Origin: Cercis canadensis
Taxonomy: Eukaryota > Streptophyta > Magnoliopsida > Fabales > Fabaceae
Direction of reading: 5' to 3'
NCBI GenBank assembly: GCA_003255065.1
Contig: QAOA01000567.1
Location: 62,001 to 126,000, forward strand
DNA: 64,000 bases
Below, piece after piece: positions 56,201-64,000 of the stretch. The position numbers and the translations under genes were made by a program. The notes under the pieces were generated by a model, which was not told where the DNA came from, did no database searches, and worked only from the letters and a program-made list of their open reading frames with translations. Each line of letters begins with the position of its first letter. Position 1 is the stretch's first letter.

Positions 56201-58001
56201 GGCTACCTTCCTTGACATCAAGCACAAGTTGACCACCGCACCACTTCTGGTACTTCCTGATTTTTCCCTCCCATTTGAGTTACATTGTGATGCTTCCAAA
56301 ACGGGTATTGGTGCTGTTCTAAGCCAATCTGGTCACCCAGTTTCCTACTTCAGTGAGAAACTTTCTGGCTCTAAAAGTCGTTATAGCACCTATGATGTGG
56401 AATTCTATGCAGTCTTTCAGGTAGTGAAACATTGGCATCATTATCTCTTTCAGCGGGAATTTGTCCTATTTACTGACCATGATGCTCTTAAATATCTTGG
56501 TAGTCAGGCTAAGCTATCAGAACGCCACACTTCTTGGCATGCCTATTTGGAACAATTTACATTTGTGATTAAGCACAAGGCTGGTGTTTCTAATCGGGTG
56601 GCTGATGCTTTAAGTCGCCGTCATAATCTGCTTTCTGAGATGTGCATCATAGTTCCCGATTTTAATTCTTTTCTGGATTTATATACTACTGATCCTTTCT
56701 TTGCTGCAGTGTTGTTAACCATCCAGCAGGGTGAGCGGACTGATTTTGTCTTATAGGATGGGTTTCTTTTCTGAGGACTGCAACTTTGCATCCCTGATAG
56801 TAGCCTGCGTGTGAAAATCATCCAGGAACTGCACAATGAAGGACATGTGGGTCGTGATCGTACCTTGCATCTTATCTCTAGTTCTTATTACTGGCCATTC
56901 ATGCGTAAGGAGGTGGATCGATTTGTTGCCCGCTGCCGTGTTTGTCAATTGGCAAAAGGTACCTCCACCAATGTCGGGCTATATATGCCCCTTCCTATTC
57001 CCACTCAACCTTGGGCGGACATTAGTATGGATTTTGTGCTTGGTCTCCCGTGTACTCAGCGTGGCAGCGATTCCATCTTTGTTGTCGTTGATCATTTCTC
57101 CAAAATGGCCCACTTCATCCCATGCAAGCGTACCACCGATGCTGTTAATGTTGCTCAGCTTTTCTTTCAAGAGATTTATCGCTTACATGGTCTGCCTACC
57201 TCCATTGTCTCTGATCGTGATGCTCGGTTCCTCAGTCATTTCTGGCAGAGTCTATGGCGATTGGCTAATACTACTCTCAATTTCAGTAGTGCTTACCATC
57301 CCCAGACTGATGGCTAAACCGAAGTGGTGAATCGCTCCCTTGGTAATTTATTACGCAGTTTGGTGGGCAACAATCTCAAATCCTGGGATGCTAAGTTATG
57401 CCAAGCTGTGTTTGCTCACAATCATGCAGTTAATCATAGCACTAGTTACAGTCCTTTCCAAGTTGTGTATGGCTTGGTCCCTCGCAGTCCTCTCGATTTA
57501 TTAACACTTCCTAGTAAAGTGCGCCCACATGCTACAGCTAAGGAGTTAATTGAACAGCTTTGCCAGGTCCACCAAAAGACCCATTCTCACTTAATTGCTT
57601 CCACTGAAAAATACAAATTGCAGGCTGATCAGAAGCGTCAATCTATTGATCTCAATGTTGGTAATTATGTCTGGGCAATATTAACCAAAGATTGTCTTCC
57701 TGCCCACGAGTATAGGAAGCTGGCTGTTCGCAAAATTGGTCCACTGGAGATTACTGAGAAGATCAACCTAAATGCTTACCGCCTGCAGCTTCCTAGCCAT
57801 ATTCGCACTTCCGATGTTTTCAACGTCAAACACCTCATTCCCTATTCTGGTGATACTTCTTCTGAGGATGAGATGGCATTTGATTCGAGGGTGAATCGTC
57901 TCCAGCCCGGAGAGGATGATGTAGTACAAAAGGATTTGGAATTCATGGCACAAATGGAGCATCCAAAGTTGACCAAGAAAGTCAACCAGGTCCATTTTTG
58001 A
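53207..58001 (+). pseudogene. Gypsy gag-pol, one frame interrupted only by nonsense changes
   Basis: Gag starts at 53207 (MPPRRRAVDAQ) with a coiled-coil region and Retrotrans_gag domain. The knuckle at about 54067-54108 (SFKCGEVGHRLADC) has lost its first Cys. Protease FIIDSGSCENVLF is duplicated at about 54350 and 54810. From 55194 come RT with intact YFDD (about 55850), RNase H ([15 protein letters not shown]), and integrase (HVGRDRTLHLISSSYYW, DISMDFVLGLP, VSDRDARF). The stop at 57999-58001 lies 85 bp inside the 3' LTR. Stops at 53600, 53912, 55173, 56754 and 57315 all look like C-to-T changes of CAG, CGA or CAA. If the 460-bp duplication is an artefact, gag and pol share one frame with no indel. 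Confidence 0.9.
54160..55079 (+). repeat. 460-bp direct duplication around a single N
   Basis: 54160-54618 and 54620-55079 match except for about six transitions. The N at 54619 is exactly at the joint, and the length is not a multiple of three. It looks like two allelic contig ends placed side by side. Confidence 0.9.
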
Positions 58002-58345
58002 CAAAAGACCCCACTTTTTCATATGGAAACGGCCTTTTGAGCAAAACGCAAGCTATTGACTTGCGCGTCATGTGATTTTAGCTAAATTCCATCGTTTAGG
58101 GGGTCAAAACCTCATTTTATCATTTCTGGGGAACTTTTGTAATTTTTGTTATGTTTGGGCCTTTTCGTAATTTTGTTATTTCATTTTAGGGTTTCCTTCA
58201 TAAGTGTTTGTAAAACCTTTTGAAGGACAATTTTTGATTGAATAACAGTTGAGATTTCTCTCAATTCTTGAATTCGGCCTTTCGGTATTCTTAGGAATCA
58301 ACGAATTGTTGAATATTGTTCTAGTTCATCACATACGCTGCATCA
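57917..58345 (+). repeat. 3' LTR of gypsy 52744-58345
   Basis: Preceded by the purine tract GGAGAGGA (57909-57916). It encodes the last 28 codons of the polyprotein. Confidence 0.93.
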
Positions 58346-58350
58346 GATAC

Positions 58351-59301
58351 TCTCACTCTTGAAGAGTACAGATCAAATATGTAATATTATTGCAAATTCT
58401 CCTTAAGATCGAAATTAATATAGAAGATAGAGCATAACGGTATCTTCTATGTTCGCAAGGGAAATCAATATAATGAGCATGAGAAATAACTAGGCACGGA
58501 CTTGAAGTACTTGATCTGGTCTTGTTTGGCACTTGCGTTAAACTAACTTGATTAGGGAAAAATGGAACCACCTTAATTTTAATTGTTCTGAGATTGAATG
58601 AGATAACAGACAGCAACTATTTCTTTTTATTTTTGGTAATAAATAGAACAAAATATTTTTATAGGTTTTAGCTAGAGCAAATTTTTGTGGCAACTAGTTT
58701 CTATAATATATAATTCATGCAGGCCAAGGTTTGTCTATATATTTACATGAAATATAAAGCAGCCTTTGGATTTTGGAATGACTAATGGGCATAAAATTTT
58801 AAAAGGACAGTGAATATTAGGTCAATGTAGCTTCAAAAATTTTCCTCTTGTCTATTATCAAAATTAGTTGTCTGAAAGCAAATATAGAATACTTCATACA
58901 GGTAATATTCCTAATAAAGCTAGAGGATTGAAAGTTAACTTTCTAACTGGTCTATGCATACCTCCTACTCGGTGCACAAACACAAACAATTTGCAATTTA
59001 TGGCTAAGGTACCAGTTTGTCTTAGGTAAGATAGCAAAGCCCTTTATTTATAGATAAATATGAAGATACAAGTTTTTTAAGAAAAGTAAACTTGAACACC
59101 AAAGTATAGATACATCATATATCATATGAAAAGTAAACTTGAACACCAAAGGCCTATAAGTAGGTCTCAAGGATTCTTTGGGAGGACACACAAACGGCTA
59201 AGTTTCCCTGAACCTTTATAGTTTTTGGTGAAAGCTTACTTTTACTACAACAATCTCAATCGAGCCTTCTTTTTTCTCCCTTTCTTTTTTCTTGGTGATG
59301 A

Positions 59302-59338
<37 letters not shown>

Positions 59339-59414
59339 TCCTTTTTTGCTATTGGTCTTGATCTAATTAGACTTAGTAGTATTTTGTTTTTGGGTTTGTG
59401 GACAAAAAGGGCCA
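58351..59414. other. Intergenic, nothing recognised
   Basis: AT-rich with no protein-like frame. AGTAAACTTGAACACCAAAG occurs twice (about 59086 and 59131). (TC)n at about 59309-59332. Confidence 0.45.
59309..59332. repeat. (TC)n microsatellite
   Basis: About twelve TC units, about 85 bp before the small hydrophobic frame at 59415. Confidence 0.9.
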
Positions 59415-59609
59415 ATGGCCTACGTCTCTACCCCTTCATACAATGACTATAATTTGTTAGAGCACGCGAATGCAGCATCGACTCTTGAGGTTTTAAGGGA
59501 TGGAACTGGGTTTTTCATAGAATCACAGTGGTTCCTCCTTGTTTTGAGTCTGCTCTCTTTGTCAGTTTGTTTCATTTTTCATATACTTAATGAAGTTTTT
59601 GCAAGGTAA
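59415..59609 (+). CDS. Small hypothetical protein with one membrane-like helix (doubtful)
   Basis: A 64-codon frame from an ATG follows a CT-rich stretch of the kind found in plant 5' UTRs. Residues about 38-58 (QWFLLVLSLLSLSVCFIFHI) are strongly hydrophobic and could span a membrane, with polar sequence before it. I do not recognise a family. It could be one exon of a larger gene, since AGGTAAAT after the last codons (59606-59613) resembles a splice donor, or a chance frame. Confidence 0.25.
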   Translation: MAYVSTPSYNDYNLLEHANAASTLEVLRDGTGFFIESQWFLLVLSLLSLSVCFIFHILNEVFAR

Positions 59610-62291
59610 ATAATACTCCATTTCATAGCCTCCATCAATTCCAAAGGCTCTCTCCGGAGCATCTTGACCCAACGAGAAAGCAAAGAAAGGAACCTCAAAC
59701 ACAGTCAAAGGAACCTCAAACACAAATTATATAATTCTCAAAGAAAGTGAATAATATTCTGAATATGGTTACAATAAAACATAAAGCTTAAATACTAAAA
59801 GGAAACCCTAAAACATTACAAAAGAAATCAGCAAACTAGAAAATAGCCTAAAACTGATGTTTCTAAGGGATTTTGGGCCCGAAATCTGCCTCAACCGGGT
59901 AAACCCTGATTTCCATGATGTGGGCCTTTGAACAAGCTTTGAAACGGCGGGTCATGGGCCTCGTAACTCCACCCGAGCTGAAAGTTACACCTTTATTACT
60001 AAAACATGTCAATTAGGACCTTTTTTTTCTTTTGGGCCTAATTATGCTCTGTCTGATCCATGAAATCTCCTACAACCCAATCCACGTCACATCTCAATAA
60101 AATTAGAATGATAGATAGAAGATTAGCACAACAAGAGTGATAGCGCAAATTCACATTTTATCTAAGTAGGCACACAACTCAATTAATTTAAGAATCTTTC
60201 AAAAAAATTTAGATGTCATGTTTATATTCTTAATTTATTATTGAGATCTAGAAAATCAAGCACTAAAAAGAAAAAAAATTCAGACACTATGTATGTTTAT
60301 CTCACCCTATTTTACATTGTTTTTGTTTATTGCTATATCATATTGGTGTAGTTAACATAATTTAATTTTTACTGAATTAATGTCTGGCCTATATTCAAAA
60401 AATTCAAGTAAACCCGGTAAAAATTAAATCATGTTAACTATACCAGTATGATACAACGTAAAACTTAAACAATATAAAAAAAGGTAGGACAAGACATGTT
60501 GGTATAGTATAGTATCACCCCACAATTAAACTACTTTCTTTTTGTCCTAGTACAATATGAGAATTGATGGTGTAGAGATGATTAGCATCATCGTCATATA
60601 TAATACAATAATTAGTTAATTACTTAAAAGTTGTGTTTTAAAAACTAGACCAGACGGTTCAACTAGTCCAACTCGGCTCCTCGTTTGAACTTTTTTTTCA
60701 TTTTTTTTTTTTTCAAAAACTTCATTGTTTGGGATCAAAATCTGAAAACTTTAGCAACCCAAAAGATTCAAACCCCTTTCCTTTAGAGGATAAGAGGCAT
60801 GTAGCACCAACTAATGCTTCTTTTGTTAATAAATTTGTATTATAATCTACTTATTCTCATTTAAATTGTATAATAGGTCATAAGAGGATTCAAAGCCAAC
60901 TTTAATTTTATCACCAAGTTCGCATAAAAATATATGTATAATAACTTAGGTCATACAATAGGTAAATTGAATATTGCCTTTCTATAAAATTTATATTTAT
61001 GATGTCATCCAGTCGGATTGGTTCAACCGGTACTCATCCTTTAAAATGATTTGCTTACTGATCCAGATTTTAAAATACTACTTAAAAGTCTAAGTCTTCA
61101 ATATATAATACAATAGTGAATTAGTTAAGCCTCTTCTTTTGTCACTTTCCTCTACTTTAATTCGTAATTCTTTAGCCCATGAATAAAACTATCCTTAAAA
61201 TCACTGAATTTGTTCCGTGTTTTCTTCTTGGTTTATGTGTAGTCAACTGGAGAACGAGAATTCCTTGAATTTATAATATGCTGTCATTTTTTTAATTCCT
61301 AAATTGCAGCTGTTTGGTTTGGAGAATTTTTCTAATTTTTATTTTCACTTTCTCTTTGAAATTTGAGTATTTTTTTTCAAATACTTTCAAATGGTATTTA
61401 ATTACTTGAAATATTAAACTTATCACTTCCTATTCCTCTAGGTCACACGAAATCAGAAGTGAGCGAGTAATGAGAAAGGTACAAAACACACTTTTCTCAC
61501 ATAAGTGAAGAACATAAAAATCTTAAGGACAATCAAAGAAATTGAGAGAATTAAATTTTTATTGAATTGATGTCTTGGCCATTCGCCTAAAGGACTTTAT
61601 ATAATAAGTTGGGGGCACTGCAAAACGGGTGGAAATGTATACAAACATGTTCAGAAATTCCGTAGTTTGAGAAAGAGAAAGCCAAATAGAAAGGTTTCCT
61701 TCATTTAAATATATTTGTATTGAGAAAGGGTTTAACTAATGAGAGGAGGGATATTGTGAGAAACTCTATTAGGGCTAAGATTGAGTAGACCATATGGTGC
61801 TACTCAAGATGAGTTGTGAAATTTATTCAAATTCAAGTCCCACATCAATTGAGATACAGAAACCAAAAATAGGGTTTCATCTATGAATAGAGCCTTTATT
61901 AATTACGATACTAATCTTCACCCAAGAGGAAGGTAGACTAGATACTTGTAAGAGGGTGTAACTTGGGTTTTATGGCGTGGTGTGTTCAATGCAAGGGTTT
62001 GCAACTAGAGCCGTTCAAAATATGGAATTATTATTTATTAGTAGAGTTTTTCACATCCTTTCCAAGGATCATGGATGTAAGTTAGAGGAGCTGAACTATG
62101 TTTAATTCTGAGTTGTTTTCCATTGTAATGTACGTGAAAATAATATTTCTATTTTATTCATTGTCTGCTTATAGTTAGCTTATCTGCCTCTCCACGAGAT
62201 GTGGGGGTAGTGGAGAGACAGTTGTAAGGTTAGAAGGATGTTTGAGAGCCCCGCAGACAGTGATTCTGTAAACTTTTTAATGATATTTTAG
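59610..62291. other. Intergenic, remnants of dispersed repeats
   Basis: No protein-like frame of note. At 59860-60000 a GC-richer stretch (GGGCCCGAAATCTGCCTCAA, CGGCGGGTCATGGGCCTC) looks like an old LTR piece. At about 60634-61080, TTTTAAAAACTAGACCAGAC at the left and CCAGATTTTAAAATAC at the right face each other around GGTTCAAC motifs, the look of a decayed inverted-repeat element. The rest is AT-rich. Confidence 0.35.
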
Positions 62292-62655
62292 TAGATTGAT
62301 CTCCTATCTTCCATGGACATACGGATTTTGAGTATGGCAAACGAACATCAAATATTTATACTATTTTTACCACCAAAGAAAAAATACTCATTTGGTTTAG
62401 AAAGCATGCTTTGTAGAGAGTTAAAGATGGACAATGAATATATGTATAAACATATTGCCCTTTTCCCCTTTTNTTAGATTGATCTCCTATCTTCCACGGA
62501 CATACGGATTTTGAGTATGGCAAACGAACATCAAATATTTATACTATTTTTACCACCAAAGAAAAAATACTCATTTGGTTTAGAAAGCATGCTTTGTAGA
62601 GAGTTAAAGATGGACAATGAATATATGTATAAACATATTGCCCTTTTCCCCTTTT
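62292..62655. repeat. 181-bp direct duplication around a single N
   Basis: 62292-62472 and 62475-62655 are identical apart from CATGG versus CACGG. The N at 62473 marks the joint. It lies about 100 bp downstream of the transporter gene's stop, so the true 3' flank is probably a single copy. Confidence 0.9.
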
Positions 62656-62747
62656 CTCCTAGCATTCCTTGTTTCTTCCTTCCTACCAAACGTACTCTAA
62701 AGGACAGAACACCTCCTGCACGGTGCGCAAACATATAATTTGGAATC

Positions 62748-63998
62748 TCAAGTTCTCTGGTGGAGTTGCCCTGCCTGCATGATTGTCGTCAACCCCTGCA
62801 GTGTATCTATTTCCTCTTCAATCATTGAGGATACCTGCAATGAATCTAGTTCTTCTTGGGCAGCATCATGAATGGCTTTCAAAGTTTGCTCCATTGGATC
62901 CAATTTTTCATCTTCTGGATATTCTTCCATGAAGTTATATCTAGAAGAATAGTACAAATAAATGCAAAAGAACACAAAGCTTAGTATTGCTAACATCAGA
63001 AAATACTTATCCAGTTGACTAGTGTTTATCGTTTCCTTGAACCAGCTACCAAAAATCAACACACATGGTATGCTGAAGAATTTCCCAATACTTAACGCCA
63101 TTTCACTAAAAGGTTGCTCAAAGTTCCTCAATGATTTAGGTACATAATTATAGAAGAATTTTCCAAGCCCATTCTCTGCAAGTCCTTCCATTAGTCCTAA
63201 AAAGAAGTATTGCGGGATCAACACCAGAATGCTCAAGGATAGAATCTTATCTGGGTTCTGAAGGACTCCTTCTCTTTTGATCAAAGACAATCTATGAAGC
63301 TCAACCTGCCAAGCTGTAATGCAGCAGAGTACTGCACAAAACAACCCGGCACCAATCCTCCAAGTGGTCATTCGCTGTTGTGTTAATCCAAACCGCCAAA
63401 AGGAGAATATAACCACGTCGCGTACAATGGATTTGAGAACAAATAAAAAGGAGACAGGAATTTTGAAACTGCCAATGTGTGGAAGATTCAAGTTGCTTGC
63501 TTGTTCAACAAAGTAAGTATTCCCTGAAGCCGCAACCAAACTGTATGCAATAAAAGAAAATCCCAAGTATGCCATCGGAATAAGGAGCTTAACCTCTCTT
63601 ACTTGTTTAACTGCACAAAGCTTGCCTTTCTCCTCCTGCCTTTCTAGACTTACATTGGATGCTTCCCCAATTATAGCAGCCTTGTCTAAGAACCTAAAGA
63701 GTAATGGAACATGAGGCAACAAGTGAACTTGACAAGCCTTTTTCGAGTAAAAATATTTTGGTTTCTGATCCTTCCAGTAGTACTTTTCTGCTGAATCAGG
63801 GTACTTGAAGTTCAATTTCGATAGAGCAGCTTTGAAGACTCTATAAATACGAGCAAGGGGGCTCCCTGTTGGTTTTTCAAAGTGATAGCAGGTGAAACCG
63901 AAGTAGAATAATAGATAATTACCTCCCATAAGCAAAGCACAAACCTTGAAAGTCTTTAGCCAAGTTGCATTACCAAGGACAAAGATAGCTATGGCAGC
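62748..63998 (-). CDS. NRT1/PTR family (NPF) transporter, C-terminal part
   Basis: An open frame of 417 codons enters from the right edge (AAIAIFVLGNATWLKTF...) and ends at TGA (62750-62748). NPF proteins are 12-helix proton-coupled carriers of nitrate, peptides, hormones or glucosinolates at the plasma or vacuolar membrane. Seen here: the central loop ending KPTGSPLARIYRVFKAAL, the FRFLDKAAI motif conserved in plant NPFs, about six further hydrophobic helices, and FLGLMEGLAENGLGKFFYNYVPKSLRN near helix 10. The C-terminal tail holds an imperfect repeat (EELDSLQ / EEIDTLQ). The N-terminal half with the ExxER motif is outside the window. No stop or frameshift, so it is probably functional. The subfamily and substrate cannot be told. 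Confidence 0.93.
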   Translation of the reverse strand, partial: AAIAIFVLGNATWLKTFKVCALLMGGNYLLFYFGFTCYHFEKPTGSPLARIYRVFKAALSKLNFKYPDSAEKYYWKDQKPKYFYSKKACQVHLLPHVPLLFRFLDKAAIIGEASNVSLERQEEKGKLCAVKQVREVKLLIPMAYLGFSFIAYSLVAASGNTYFVEQASNLNLPHIGSFKIPVSFLFVLKSIVRDVVIFSFWRFGLTQQRMTTWRIGAGLFCAVLCCITAWQVELHRLSLIKREGVLQNPDKILSLSILVLIPQYFFLGLMEGLAENGLGKFFYNYVPKSLRNFEQPFSEMALSIGKFFSIPCVLIFGSWFKETINTSQLDKYFLMLAILSFVFFCIYLYYSSRYNFMEEYPEDEKLDPMEQTLKAIHDAAQEELDSLQVSSMIEEEIDTLQGLTTIMQAGQLHQRT

Positions 63999-64000
63999 TC

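Larger units (their letters stand above)
52744..58345 (+). mobile_element. Full-length Ty3/gypsy retrotransposon (CRM-like candidate)
   Basis: LTRs lie at 52744-53174 (431 bp) and 57917-58345 (429 bp), both TGATGTAG to CATCA, flanked by a perfect GATAC duplication (52739-52743 and 58346-58350). I judge the LTRs to differ at about 6 percent. Domain order gag, protease, RT, RNase H, integrase identifies Ty3/gypsy. No chromodomain is seen; the TGATG...CATCA termini and a coding tail running into the LTR recall centromeric CRM elements, which is inference. A 460-bp duplication around an N at 54619 inflates its length. Confidence 0.94.

Overview
The window is nuclear DNA of a eudicot plant, probably a rosid. 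It is AT-rich and dominated by LTR retrotransposons, many primed by initiator-methionine tRNA. Its only host-type coding sequences are an NRT1/PTR family (NPF) transporter, remains of a TIR-NBS-LRR (TNL) resistance gene and an acyl-CoA-binding-domain gene remnant. No rRNA gene, tRNA gene or CRISPR array was seen. The species cannot be fixed by eye.

Layout. 1-2829: 5' part of a minus-strand Ty1/copia element whose gag-pol frame is open for 818 codons up to the window edge. 3.8-5.2 kb: a ~163-bp tandem array broken by a solo LTR. 6265-11779: a chromodomain Ty3/gypsy element whose core has been inverted. 11935-14891 and 47894-50831: two solo LTRs of one ~2.95-kb family in opposite orientations, each with a perfect 5-bp target-site duplication (TSD). 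14.9-18.9 kb: a fold-back element, a truncated copia LTR and a tRNA-derived SINE. 18947-24094: a full-length decayed copia (TSD ATAGT). 24-28 kb: a LINE RNase H fragment, a Mutator-type MITE and a second inverted-repeat element. 27.8-37.1 kb: pieces of at least four copia elements, one with Sirevirus features. 37.1-38.5 kb: TNL pseudogene. 39153-45006: a full-length copia. 45487-47537: a transposon-like insertion carrying a broken acyl-CoA-binding gene; a related empty site lies at 51.2-51.8 kb. 52744-58345: a full-length Ty3/gypsy element (TSD GATAC). 58.3-62.7 kb: mostly anonymous DNA. 62748-63998: the C-terminal part of an intact NPF transporter, the only host gene here that looks functional.

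The genes do not form a pathway; the region records nested insertion, LTR-LTR recombination, inversion and C-to-T decay. The points most worth following are the gene-carrying insertion with its empty-site paralogue, the rearranged gypsy element, palindromes in the satellite array and in a copia promoter region, and single-N joins flanked by direct duplications that look like unmerged contig or haplotype ends. I found no clearly new biological system.
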